DNA from: Zea mays | Taxonomy: Eukaryota; Streptophyta; Magnoliopsida; Poales; Poaceae | Length of the DNA: 64,000 bases | Assembly (NCBI RefSeq): GCF_902167145.1 | Contig: NC_050098.1 | Span: 35,582,501-35,646,500, forward strand | Direction of reading: 5' to 3' | In this document: positions 11,425-23,443 of the stretch, piece after piece | Numbering within the stretch: the stretch's first letter is position 1 | Layout: the number at the start of each line of letters is the position of its first letter | Program-made: the position numbers and the translations under genes | The notes under the pieces: model-generated | What the model was told of the DNA's origin: nothing | The model's database searches: none | What the model saw: the letters and a program-made list of their open reading frames with translations, nothing else

Positions 11425-14400
11425 TCAGCTGTAGTAGATTGATGCTAAACAAATTAACAAGTCTGTGAGGAGAAGGCCAATTGCATCGAATACGTACTTT
11501 GGAGCAAACAAACCCCAAACCTGCAAATGCACCCAATAAACAGTGTCACATCGAATGATTGATTAAAACTACAAAGCAGAAATACTGAGGTAATTTGTTC
11601 CGTAAGGCAGGAGCAGCAGTTACCATTAAGTGACGCCTTTGAATAGCAACGCATATGATTGTTAGCGTAGCAGTGATTGTTGTTATAAGACCATACATCA
11701 AAAGCACCTAAGTTTGACAAAGAAATATTAGGTGTGATGTGGATTAGTGAGCAAAGAACCAGACAACAGCTTTCGATACACAAGGAAAGCTCTATGGATG
11801 CATGAATATGCTACTGTATTAGTGGCCTCCAGCGTAACTTTTTGGCATAATTGTTCAGTAATTTGAATGTGGCGCCAATGTGCACATTTGAAGATATGGG
11901 GAACGTCCCTTGCCTGGCTAAGGAGGGCTTGTGATCACTAGCGATTCTAGTATGCTACAAGTTGTGGAAAGAAAGGAACACCAAAATTTTTTACCGCATG
12001 GGTTGCCCAAAACTTTGTGTTGCTCCAAAAAATCGAAGTTGAGGCATCCCTCCAGATTGCGGCCGGGTCCAAGCATCTGGCCAAACTTGTAGCGGGTACG
12101 TACATTGTGTTTGTGTGCTTTTTCTGATGTGGTTTTTGTGCTTTTCTGAGCTTTTGCTCGACAGGTAAAGCTAATTTTGTAATGCCACCTCTGGACTACT
12201 ACTTTTTAATACAACAGACAAATCCCTTGCCAGTTCTTTCAAAAAAAATGACAGGATTATGCACTTGCTTATTGAACTTGTTGTCAAACCTCCCAAGAGC
12301 ATACAGAATTAATTTCTTTATTGCATGAGAAGAGTTACCATAATTAGTACCTTATTAATATTGTTGAGAATCACGTCCTTCAGTTCGTTGTCCTTGGATA
12401 TGGTGTTGTACCACACTATGGCAATAAGTGGAAGGCTTAGAATTGGCAGGACATGAGAAATACCAAAGGTGTCAATGGAAAGTAGAAGGCCTTGTCGAAT
12501 GATATGAAAATGATCAAAACTGCATATTGAACCATTATAGCAACATCAATGCATGTAATCAAAGGAAATTTTGTTTTTGCAGTCTCAGTCTTATAATAAA
12601 CACGATCACACTTACCCGATGAAAGCTGCACCATATCGGAGGCCATCAAATGTACACCTGAAATTCACTTTTAAACTATCAATCATGAATTGCTAGCCAC
12701 AAGCCACCCCAATGTCCCCATTGAGATCAGTTAAAGTACCAGCAATGCGAATATTAGTATAGACAATAATGCTAGATCGCTATACATCAATGGACAAAAT
12801 GTGTTACAGGTACATCAAGTACTTTATTGTTTTCTTAGGTAACATAGTATGCATATAAACATTTGCTTCATAGAAAAAGGTAAATAACTGGAAGCAGTAT
12901 GAAACTTACCAGTGACCTGTCATATAAAATAGACAAACTGCAAGAAGGCTCCACTGAATCACCGAAACAGGGTCAGCAACAGAGAGTTCTGTCTCTCTCT
13001 GATGTTTCTGTTGCAATTTTATCATACACCAAGCTACAAAATAAAGATGATGGCAACAGAAAACTTAGTGGCCAGAAAATCTGCATAGTACATCATGAGA
13101 ATCTATATTTTTCATTGGCAATCAAGTGATTTCCGCATCACCTCCTGTCATGCAAATCAATGCCACAAATGGACCTTGCCTTCCCAACAGGATCAAAATA
13201 GTTGGACTCCAAGAACAAAGCATGACAGCCGATAAAATAATTATCCTTTTGTTCAACTTCAAATGAACAGTTGAACCAAATATCCGAGAAAATGCAGAAA
13301 TGGCTAGTGATAGACCTCCAATAGTGTAAACAATGCGAGGAGCCAAACTTCTTCCAAATTCTTGAACAGTCCCAGCATGAGCAAACAAAGTAGTCTCTGA
13401 AGCCCAATGAAACGCTATAGATAAATAACTCACCATTGTTCCACACAAAAGAAAGAACTTCAAGAACCTCTGACAGATTGCACGGGATAGGCATTTCAAC
13501 ATAATGTAAGCCACAAAGGCTAGAGATATGATGGGGAATAGCTCCAAGAGGATGTTGCAAGAATTAGCACCAAGGATTTTATAAATGACGCTCACAGGAT
13601 GATCCTTTGTAATTGTTGGGGCAGGCAATTGTTTTGACATCCCAACCTCAATTCCAAACCGTGTGAAAATATTTAAAAGAAGAAAAACAAAGTTCTGCAA
13701 ATCAATAAAGTGAAAGATGTCAGAAGATGATTGCACCAAAGAATAATTGAAATAAAGAATTTATGTCCAGGAATACTTCTATGCTGATGTTCCCCTTCAG
13801 CACCGAGTGCCACACACTGGTGATACAACTTGTGGCCAAAAGAAAATTTGCAACTCTACCTTCCGCCACTGCGTAAAAGAAAAAATAAACTATGAACAGG
13901 TATATATAAATTGAAGTCTATATGGTAAGTCTGGTTCATCAGACAACACTCACATATATAGCTGTTCGATAAGAAACTAGCTGCTCGAATCACGACTAAA
14001 GAAAAAGCAAGGGAAAGTCTATGAATTATGCTTGAACCAGAACTTTTCTGATCTGAAGATTGGCTTATGGTCATATTTACAAGCATGGATGCCTGAATGA
14101 TAACTGACAACATCATAAGTAAAAGACCAATGCCCATTGACCATAAATCAAATTCTGTCCAAGCAGAGCGAGCAAGCTTTGCAAAACTCTTCAAGAAGTC
14201 ATTGTATGCATCAATTTGCTGCAGCAGAACTGAACCCTTCTCTACTTTTTCTTGACTACATGTCTCTGATGAACTAGTTATCAGAGAAGCTGACCAATTT
14301 TCCTGAGCTCTTGAATATAGGTCCATGATATGTTGCAGGTCTTCTGATGGAAATCCAATAACGGAAGTAGCAGAATATTGATCAATGTATCTCTTTACCT

Positions 14401-17400
14401 ACAAGGAAGATGGGTGTCAAGATTAAAAAACCACAGACCTATATGAATCAAACAAAGGAAGTTGAAGGGAACACCAGAAACCTATATGAACTAAACAAGG
14501 GAAGTTGAAGGGAACTAGAATGCAGATTCATACTACCTGCCAACAATTTACACATAGAACTTCAGCATATCTCCCCATCCATGCTTCTAGATCATCCTGT
14601 GAGGTACAAGCATTGGTACCCCTCCTTTGATTTACCCATGTCCCGATACTCAAGGCGTACAACTCTGGGTTTACACGGCCAATGCTATTTAAGAAACAGG
14701 AGACCCATTTAGCAGCTAGTGGTGATAGATAATGAGCAAAGGATGATGAAACAGCAACAACACCAAGAAAAAGAAGAAAAGGCAGACAACCAAGAACATG
14801 TAGCAGCTTGCAATCAAGCAAGAACAGTCACTGATAACTGAACCATAGAATAAGCATCAAGTTAAACTTGCAGACCTTCCAAAGGGAAAAGGTATGCCAA
14901 GAAGTGCTGATATAGTCACCGCAAAATCAAGCTGAAACCAAGAAGAGAAATAAGCAACACTGAATAAAACTGAAAATCCACATGGGAGAGTGCAACAAAC
15001 CCTTACCTGCTGCATAGTGCTGACGCAAACCTCTTCCCCATGCTGTGATGTTAATTCATAAAAAATAAAATAAAATAAAATAAATCAGTGCCACAAGTAT
15101 TAGTATTCTGTAAAAACAAATTAAAGCAAGAAATCTGAATAACATGAGATTTCAAAAATTAACAGATTTATTATGCTGAGCTACTAAATACTAGCATACA
15201 AAGCTGCTGCATTTAATTTCCATTCCAATAGATATACTGTTTGAAGAATTAACTCAATCTTTGGCTTTTACAAGGCTGAAAGCATGTGTTAATAATAATT
15301 CCTCCCGGACTTTAGATGCCACCATCCAAATGCAACACTAAAGAACTACACAAATAAACAGAATCCCATACTCAATGTTATTTTTCCCAAATATTTAGTG
15401 TTAGAGTACCCGCCTAGGGTTTTGGGGTCAGACCCTTATAATTACTGTCACACCCTTGTATAATGGGCTAGGCCCAATATCTATCAATATATATACCAGT
15501 CCCTACCCTAGTTAGGGTTAAGGGTTTCATTCTCCAACTTGGTACCAGAGCCAATTTTCTCTCTCTTCTCCTCCCACCCACAGCCGCCGGCTTCAACAAC
15601 CCCCAGCCGTGGGCCACCTCCAGGCCGAACCCGCCCCTCCTCTTCCTCACGCACGGCAGCCACCCCATCGCGTGCCTGCTTGGCCCGAGCGCCGCTGTCG
15701 CCTTCCTCCCGCGGAGGAGGAGCGTCCCGAGGAGGAAGAGGAGCTCGGCCCACCGCCACCCCCTCTCTCAACCCCACCGACGACGAGCGGCTCCTTGCCG
15801 CGCCCGCCACCTCCACCCAGCCGAACTCCCCACGGCTCCAGGCCGCGCCCGGCGGCTGTGCCCCTGTGCAGACCGCGCCTCTCCCCACGCCCACGTCGGT
15901 CACGCCCCCCTGCAGACCACGCCCGACGGTTGCGCTCCTTGTCGGCCGCGCCCCCAGCCGGGTCATGTCCGCCGCCGTCCCCACCTTGCTGCAGACGCCA
16001 TGGCGACTGACGCCGCTGCTAGGCAAGCCGCGGCCGCCTCCGCCTTCTTCAACTCCGGCATTGACGCACGCGCACCCCACCTCCTCCCCACAGACAGCCA
16101 CAACGCGGCTCTTCACTTCTCCACGGTGGTCGCCGGTCTTCAGGCCGCCGCTGGCATCTTCCCCTCTGTGTTGGGTGCTCCCGTCGCCGCGGGCGCGTCC
16201 CTACAGCACGTCGCGGGCGCGGTCCCCATCTGCATTGCCCCTGCTCACAGCGAGCTTGCTGGGGACGAGGCCTCTCTCATCTCCGGCGTTGGGCCCCGTC
16301 CCGCCGTCCTCCTCGCTGCCTCACTGCGCAGCAACAGCACACCTGGTGTTCCCCCCATGCCGTTCCTGCAGCAGCCACCCTCCCCAGCGGCGCGACCGCA
16401 CCCACCAGGGTCTCACCATCCTCCGCCCCTCTGGCTTCACCTCCGGGACTCCTCCTTCCGTCACGGGTCCCGTCCTAGGTCTCGTTCCTGTGCGCGACCT
16501 CCTCCATGACGGACAGCTTGTCCAGGGCACCATCGTGGCCTTCGATCACGCCATGGGCCCTCTCCTTCGTGATTGCGTCGAGCTTCACCCACATGCGGGA
16601 CGCCATGTGCATGGACCACTCGTTTTTCCCCGAGCTATGATTGCCTCCCTAGCGATCGAGACCTTTGTGTCTTCGTCCCCTACCCAAGCCTTTGTTGAAG
16701 CTCCTCCCCTAGGTTTTTCCGCACACCCCGTGGCTTCACAACCCTCTCCCACCGACTGGGTGGTCGACTCCAGAGCCTCCTTCCATACCACTCCCACCAC
16801 TAGCTCGTTATCCCACTCCCACCCACCACATCCCCAAATCCTCCCTCTATCGTTGTGGGCAATGATTCCACTCTCCTGGTCACCTCAGTAGGTGCATCGG
16901 TTCTTCCAGGACCATTCCACCTCAACGACATCCTTGTTGCTCCCAGTCTCACTCATCCCCTTCTCTGGGTTCGTCGCTTCACTAGTGACAACCACTGTTC
17001 GATGGAGTTTGATCCCTGGGGGCTAACCATACGCCACCTTCTCACTTGTGTCGTGCTCGCTCGCTGTGACAGCCCTAGCCACCTCTACTCTCTTCACTTG
17101 CCATCCACTTCCCCCACCAGCGTAGCCTCCCCCTCGCTCTTGCTACTACCACCACCTCCGTCGTTTGGCATTGTCGTCTCGGGCACCCTAGACCTAACGT
17201 GATGTCCCAGCTTTCCAGCCGCTCAGATATCGCCTATACTCGAGGCTCATCTGAGCGCCTCTGTCATGCTTGTCAGCTCGGTCGTCACACTCGCCTTCCT
17301 TTTTCCACTTCCACGTCCCGGGCTGCTCAAGCCTTTGATCTTGTCCACTGTGATCTTTGGACTTCCCCTGTCCTCAGCCTCTGGTTACAAATACTACCTG

Positions 17401-20400
17401 GTCATTCTAGACGACTTCTCCCATTTCCTATGGACTTTTCCACTTCGGCTTAAGTCGGGTCTCTACCCAATTCTGTCGCCCGGTCGTGCCCTCTAGTGTG
17501 ATAATGGTTGCGAGTTCGATAACAACGACTCTCGCTCCTTCTTCCTCACCCATGGCGTTCAAAGGCGTCTCTTGTGCCCCTACACCTCTCCTCAGAACGC
17601 ATCATTCGCACCACCACCAACATGATCCGTTGTCTTCTCTTCCAGGCGTCTCTCCCTGTCAGCTACTAGGCAGAGGCCCTGCACACCGCCACACCTCCTC
17701 AACCGCCTCCCCTCGAAGGCGGTGAGCCACCCCACTCCCCATTTTGCCTTGTATGGCATAGCCCCCTCCTACGATCACTTTCGTGTGTTCGGTTGTGCCT
17801 GCTATCCCAACACTTCCGCTATCGCTCCCCATAAGTTATCCCCTCGCTCCACTCACTGCATCTTCCTCGGTTACTCCTCGGACCACAAGGGGTATCGTTG
17901 TCTTGACCTCGCCACCCACTGCATACTCATCTCTCGTCACGTCGTTTTTTACGAATATGTGTTTTCCCTCACTGGCTCCTCCCCACCCACCGATCTCGAC
18001 TCCCTCCTTGAGTCTGATCGGGTTCCCCCTCCACCCTAGGCGCCCTGCCTTGCGTCGTTGCCCGCGCCACGCGCAGCTTCGATGCCTCCGTGTGCGCCTC
18101 TTCCTGTGCCTTGCACGGCCCCGTCGACCCCACATGTGACACGCGCGGCTCCGACGCCTCCGCTCACGCTTCTACCCGCGCAATGCACGGCCCCGACGCC
18201 TCCGCTCGCGCCTCTTCCCGCGACAAACGCGGCCCCGTCGATCACGCCTGCGCCACGCGCGGCCCTGTCGACTCCTCCCGCACCACGCGTGGCCCCGTCG
18301 ACGAGCGCAACTCACTTCGCCAATACCGCCCTCGTCTACCACCGTCGCGGGCACGCCACTACCTTGGCAACCACGGACTCGGGCCCATCGACGAGCGCGG
18401 CTCGCTTTGTTGACCCCGTCGTCGTCTATCACCGTCGCGAGCCGGCCACACCCGCGGCCATCCACCGCGACCCCAGGCATGTCCAAACGATGGTGACTCG
18501 GCGCGCTGCCGGCGTTCTTCGCCCCGTCGAGCGGCTGATTTTGGTCGCTGATGCGACCGCCACTCCTCCGTACGCCTCCCTGGTCCCCTCCTCCGTCCGA
18601 ACCGCCCTCGCTGACCCACATTGGCGTTGTGCTATGCAAGAGGAGTACGCGGTCCTGGTGGCCAATCACACCTGGGACCTGGTGTCGTGTCCTCCAGGCA
18701 CCAACGTGGTCACCGCGGCAAGCGGCTCTTTCGCCACAAGCTGACCTCGAATAGCTCCCTCGACCTCTATAAGGTCTGTTGGGTCCTTCGGGGCTTCACC
18801 CAGCGCCCCGGAGTGAACTACGACGAGACCTTCAGCCCCGTCATCATGTTCGTCGTCGTTCGAGCAGTCCTCGCCCTCTCCCGGGACTGGGCGATCCATC
18901 AGCTCGACGTCAAGAATGCCTTCCTCCACGGCACTCTGACGGAGACTGTATAAGTCTGTCGGCTGAACCACTCCCTGTACGGCCTCAAGCAGGCGCCGCG
19001 GGCATGGTACAGTCACTTCGCCTCCTACTTGGCCTCCATCGACTTCGTCGAGGCCAAGTCGGACACCTCCCTATTCATCTACCGACGCGGCGACGACCTC
19101 GTCTACCTCCTGCTCTACGTCGACGACATTGTGCTCACAGCATCCACTGCCGACCTCCTACAGCGCACGATCGTCACCCTTCAGCGGGAGTTCACGATGA
19201 AGGACCTGGGGCCCTCCACCACTTTCTCGGCATCACCACCGAGCGCCAGCCTCAGGGTCTCTTCCTCCACCAGCGCCAGTATGCCATCAACATCCTAGAG
19301 CGGGCTGGCATGTCCGACTGCAAGCCTTGCTCCACACCCGTCGACACTCAGGCGAAGCTCTCCGAGGACGACGGGCCCCTGGTCACTGACGTGACGTCTT
19401 ACCGGAGTCTCACCGACGCGCTCCAGTACCTCACATTCTCTAGGCCCGACATCACCTACGCCGTCCAGCAGGTGTGCCTGCATATGCACACCCCGCAGGA
19501 GCCCCATCTCACCGCTCTCAAGCGGATCCTGTGCTACCTCTGCGGCTCCCTCGACTACGGCCTTCTACTCCGACCCTCCCCGATGTCCGAGCTCGTGGTC
19601 TACACCGACGCTGACTGGGCTTGTTGTCCCGACATGCGCTGATCCACTTCCGGTTATGTCATGTTATTGGACGCCAACCTCGTCTCCTAGGCCGCCAAGC
19701 GGCAGCCCGTCGTCTCCCACTCCAGCGTGGAGGTCGAGCACCATGTTGTAGCCAACGGCGTGGCAGAGGCCTCCTGGCTGCGTCAGCTTCTCCATGAGCT
19801 CCACGGCCCCCTCCAGCGCGCCAGCCTCGTCTACTGCGACAACGTCAGCGGTCTACCTCTCCACCAATCTCGTGCAGCATTAGCGCATGAAGCACGTGGA
19901 AATCGACATGCACTTTGTCCGCGAGTGGGTCGCCGCCTGTGACATTTGGGTTCTCAACGTCCCCACCACACTGCAGTTCGCCGACATCTTCACCAAGGGG
20001 CTGTCGTCGAGTGTCTTCGCCGACTTTCAATCCAGTCTCAACATCTGTACAAGATAGAGTTGCGACTGCTGGGGATGTTAGAGTAACCGCCTAGGGTTTT
20101 GGGGTCAGTCCCTTGTAATTACTGTCACACCCTTGTATAATGGGCTAGGCCCAACATCTATCAATATATATACTAGTCCCTACCCTAGTTAGGGTTAAGG
20201 GTTTCATTCTCCAACTTTTAGCAGGAGATCTGTTGATCATGTATTCATATAGAAGAGGACGTTTTTCCCCCAAATCTTGTCTACATACAACTTCAAGTTC
20301 ATTTGAATTTGTTCTAATTATTTATAATCTTAACCCGTCAAACAATCCTTCTATTGTCATAAATCAGAAGAGCAAATGATTTACTATTAAGGTGCAGATG

Positions 20401-22209
20401 TGATTGACAAATATACCAGATTAACAGTGCACGAACTATCATCAAGAACAGATAAGACTGCATCTGGTGGGGTCCTTGGACTCCATGCAAACAGCGATGT
20501 TTCAACCTACAATTCACACGAGATTAAATGTGATTGCTATGTACTCACAGCCAAACAGAAAGAAGATCACCTCTTCAGCAGTCCCTCCTCCATGGTCACC
20601 ATTCAGGGTTTGACCATGATCACCCATTACCAAAAGCAAAGTATTCTCATGGGTACCACCAGGTTTGGATAGACTTCTCAATGTGTCAATAACACCCTAT
20701 AGAAGAAAATAAGAATGGACTGTAGAACATTCAGAAGATTGGAAAATAAATGTGGAGAGCATAGATAAGATAATGCTAAATGCCTCCTAAAAAGCACAAG
20801 AAGAGAAGAATAGTATATGCATGAGACAACTGACCTCCAGGATCTGATTGTATTGCTCCAACTTCTGGATCATCGGGGTTGAGTCAACACCAAATATATG
20901 TCCTGCATGGTCCTAAACAAAGTTGATCTCACAAGTTTCCAGCTAAAGATAAAAGGATGACAAATAGCAGGTAAGTCCAAATTGAATGCACAATAACTTA
21001 CCACTCCAAGAAAATGTGCAATAAGAACATCCCAATCATTTTTGTGAAGAGATGGAAGCAAGTGCTCAATTACACCATTATCTACCTGGCATACAACCAT
21101 AATTGATAATTCAGTCAAACTTAAAAGAAAGAACTAAGAGGTTCATCAAAAAACAAGAACAAGGATTTGATTGACAGAATCTCATACTGTGTCAAGGTCT
21201 TTAACATTAAAGGAAGGGTATGGGAATGACTTGTTGAAGTGTTCAGGGTACAGTTGTATCCATGTATCATCCCCCATCATGACAACTCTCTTTCCATTTT
21301 TAGCCAACTGGTTGATCCCCAAGGAACAGAAAACATCACATCATCATGGCTAGCAAACCAGCATGAGCTGTAGAGAAATAATTGGACCTAGTCGGTACAA
21401 AATTGAATGTGGGATGAGATGAACCTGATGCATTATATTATCTTCGACTATTGCAGGAGCACCAAAACTATTGCCGACATCAATAAAGGTAGGGAGTCCA
21501 CCCGTGGTGAGAGCCTGAGCATTGAGTTTTAAAAGGATTCTGTTAAGCCCACGAAGTACCGTTTTGGATCACATTACAATATTTCTAGGAGAAAAAATTA
21601 TATAATGATACGATTTGAATGTTAGGATCACCTTAAGGCGCTGGAGGCTAGTTGTTGGTGGATCAGCGAGAGCTTTGAAGATCCTTGAAGAGGTCTTTTC
21701 GTCGGCAGCAAGCTTCTGCAAAACGTGCAGCTTGTCCATCCACGGCTGCTTCTCTGCAGCAGATCCAGAGATTAGTTAATATATTAGCAGCGGTAACAAT
21801 CATACAGTGAAGCGATTTTTTCGCTCAGAGTCACCACCTGCAAAAAAGGTACTCGGCGCCACGAAATCAAATCTGCGAGGCAACAAATTGCTAAACCGCA
21901 TCAGCTATAAAAAAAAACGACTCGGTACGTGGAGTATGAGGGATCCAAATTGTCGCACCTTAGCGCGTCGAGGACGACAATGACAAGGCGGTCGACGGCG
22001 GCCGGGGGCCAGGAGTCGCACCCGGGGGAGACGTTGCCCTGCGGCGAGAAGTCGTCGCGGCTGCTGTGGAGGTCCAGCTCGGTGCGGGTGAGGAGGAAGC
22101 CGCGGGTAAAAAGGTATACTGCCAGCGAGTGGATCGCGAGGATCGCGATGAAGAGCAGCGGCCAGCTAAGGAACCGAGAACGGCGGCGGTGGCTCGCCGG
22201 CGGCGACAT
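11425..22209 (-). CDS. PIGO: GPI ethanolamine phosphate transferase 3 (PIG-O-like), 20 exons, complete
   Basis: ER membrane enzyme expected to add phosphoethanolamine to the third mannose of the GPI anchor. Exons in gene order: 21959-22209, 21838-21872, 21632-21753, 21425-21514, 21188-21307, 21002-21085, 20835-20912, 20571-20696, 20417-20506, 15008-15043, 14876-14931, 14537-14684, 13954-14398, 13777-13868, 13142-13694, 12910-13033, 12616-12657, 12351-12519, 11624-11707, 11425-11520. They sum to 2841 bp (946 residues plus TGA); all junctions are GT-AG and in phase, and the length fits plant PIG-O. Seen in the protein: membrane anchor at about 13-34; phosphatase-fold metal sites VLDALRFDF (D81), GDDTW (179-180), DHAGH (235-239) and GDHG (285-288); probable nucleophile threonine in PPTTS (129-130); and a hydrophobic, multi-spanning C-terminal half. 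Oddities: intron 9 (5373 bp) contains a copia element and intron 18 a LINE. Exon ends are my reading; intron 8 (64 bp) is the least certain. Confidence 0.92.
11840..12249 (+). mobile_element. LINE 3' end fragment in intron 18 of the PIG-O-like gene
   Basis: Plus-strand text encodes the end of a plant LINE ORF2 ([10 protein letters not shown], then [24 protein letters not shown] in a second frame). A 3' UTR with TTTTTAATACAACAGACAAA and an A-run (about 12240-12248) follows. It is 5'-truncated, as is usual for LINEs, and antisense to the gene. Flanking duplications could not be fixed by eye, so the left edge is approximate. Confidence 0.6.
15399..15539 (+). repeat. 5' LTR of intron-9 copia element
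   Basis: 141 bp. It differs from the 3' LTR at five positions that I could align by eye. It contains a TATATATA stretch near 15487. Confidence 0.92.
15540..16740 (+). other. Leader of the intron-9 copia element without recognisable gag
   Basis: Begins with the primer-binding site TGGTACCAGAGCC, then 1.2 kb of C-rich sequence whose translations are proline/alanine/serine-rich. No copia gag core and no CCHC zinc knuckle is visible in any frame. Either gag was replaced or it has decayed beyond recognition. Confidence 0.5.
16741..20056 (+). pseudogene. copia pol (protease, integrase, RT, RNase H), several frameshifts and stops
   Basis: The protease region shows [13 protein letters not shown], so the DSG triad is altered to DSR. 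Integrase is recognisable from [21 protein letters not shown] and [16 protein letters not shown], and from the VFGCACYPN and [15 protein letters not shown] blocks of the C-terminal part. RT follows from about 18775 ([36 protein letters not shown]). RNase H is seen from about 19380 to the stop near 20056 ([24 protein letters not shown]). These blocks lie in different frames with internal stops, for example at 18950 and 19640. It is a dead copy; the catalytic YVDD is still readable. Confidence 0.88.
20076..20216 (+). repeat. 3' LTR of intron-9 copia element
   Basis: 141 bp, the same ends as the 5' LTR, followed directly by the tttag target duplication. Confidence 0.92.
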
Positions 22210-22430
22210 CACCTCCGGTGTCGATCTGGCGCCTGGTGGCGGGCGGCAGAGCGTAGGACGGTGAGAGGACGAGAGCTGATGGGTGGACGCGAAGTGGGCC
22301 TTCGCTTGTTAAGCCCGGGCTGCTGCCGATAGTGAAATTTAAAGATAGGCCAATAACCGCTGCACATTGATCTGTGCCGTTTCATAGCCAAAAGCCCATT
22401 TTCAGCTTAAGGGCTAGTTTGGATACAATT
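22210..22430 (-). promoter_or_regulatory. 5' leader and proximal promoter of the PIG-O-like gene
   Basis: Directly upstream of the ATG (22207-22209). A CTTTAAATTT stretch at about 22334-22343 is a possible weak TATA element. GGCCCAC (about 22295) and AGCCCA-type words (about 22390) resemble the site II motifs of plant housekeeping promoters. The transcription start cannot be placed from sequence alone. Confidence 0.35.
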
Positions 22431-22632
22431 AACCTCAATCCACGTGTATTGAGGTGGATTTACATCATCTCAACACATATGAATTAGGATAAATACTAGA
22501 GTACCAAACAAAGACTAAAGACATGTTTGAATCCCATGAATTAAAACCAATATCTAGAAAATGTGTTCTATTTTATTATTATACTAGGTATATGCCCGTG
22601 CGTTACTACGGAATCAATACGATGAAATACAT
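22431..22632. other. AT-rich spacer with a possible partial MITE
   Basis: The stretch has GGGCTAGTTTGGATAC near 22410-22426, resembling grass MITE termini, but I see no matching right end. No gene is seen here. Confidence 0.3.
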
Positions 22633-22635
22633 TAA

Positions 22636-22993
22636 GGGCTCGTTTGTTTCGTTGGAATTGAATTCTGTTTGAATAATTATAATTTAGACAAAACTAATTA
22701 AGTTCATATATTTATATAAGTAATATATTTGTATATTATCCTAAATCATATGATAGAGATAGTTATATACTACATTTATGTTATAGCGAAGCAAGTAAAA
22801 GAATGTGCTATAAGTTGTGCATCGGAAAAATAACATGTAAATCTATAAAATCAATTTCCATCTCTCACCACATGAATTTGAGATAGGCTTATATAATAAC
22901 TCTGGAAAGTGGTGGAATGTCACATTCTAAAAAAATAGTCTATTCTATTAGTAAGATTCCAATTTCTCGAAATGAAAGGAAACAAACGGGACC
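22636..22993. mobile_element. Tourist-like MITE (358 bp)
   Basis: Imperfect terminal inverted repeats, GGGCTCGTTTGTTTC at the left and the inverse of GGTCCCGTTTGTTTCC at the right. The 3-bp duplication taa flanks it (22633-22635 and 22994-22996). The body is AT-rich with no coding capacity. A TAA duplication is the hallmark of PIF/Harbinger-type (Tourist) MITEs. Confidence 0.75.
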
Positions 22994-22996
22994 TAA

Positions 22997-23443
22997 ATGA
23001 AAACACTAATTGATGTTCTATTCTTTTGTTAGCATCACTAAAAGTGAATGTTTACATATCTTAAAAGATACAATATGACAAAATTTGAATAGCTTCATAG
23101 TGTACAGCTCTACATGGTTGTGTTTGTGAGGTCAACTGATAAGTGCGCAAATAGTTAAAAGTGCAGAGTGTGATGTGTCGGATGCTCAGTGAAGCATGTT
23201 ACGTGCAGAGATACTAACAGGAAGAGCTTCATGAATTATAGAGATACTAACAAGAATAGCTTCTTAAATGGCGCCCCTTTAGCAAAGATACTAACATACT
23301 GCGGACTATACTAGGTTTGTTGCATACTCCTGGGATATGTGGTCTATTCTGCTACAACATTTAAGCATGAATTTTACTACAAACGAACAGACATATAATG
23401 GTAATATATATTTATTGTGTTTTCTGGTGGACCAAATGTTTAC
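22997..23443. other. Non-coding flank downstream of the ILP1-like pseudogene
   Basis: AT-rich sequence with three short AGATACTAACA words between 23205 and 23300. The first half of the intron after the last recognisable pseudogene exon (donor GTAAAC at 23443) probably lies here. No further exon of that gene is visible. Confidence 0.4.

Larger units (their letters stand above)
15399..20216 (+). mobile_element. Ty1/copia LTR element in intron 9, antisense to the PIG-O-like gene
   Basis: Two 141-bp LTRs (15399-15539 and 20076-20216) start TGTTAGAGTA and end CTCCAACT. The element is flanked by 5-bp duplications tttag (15394-15398 and 20217-20221). A TGGTACCAGAGCC primer-binding site (close to the initiator-methionine-tRNA complement) follows the 5' LTR at 15540, and a GCTGGGGA purine stretch precedes the 3' LTR. 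I count five differences between the LTRs (about 3.5 percent). Order protease, integrase, RT, RNase H fits copia. The 1.2 kb between PBS and protease is proline-rich and shows no recognisable gag domain. Confidence 0.93.

Noticed and set aside
22408..22580. A MITE beginning GGGCTAGTTTGGATAC
   Set aside because: No matching right terminus or target duplication found; left as spacer.
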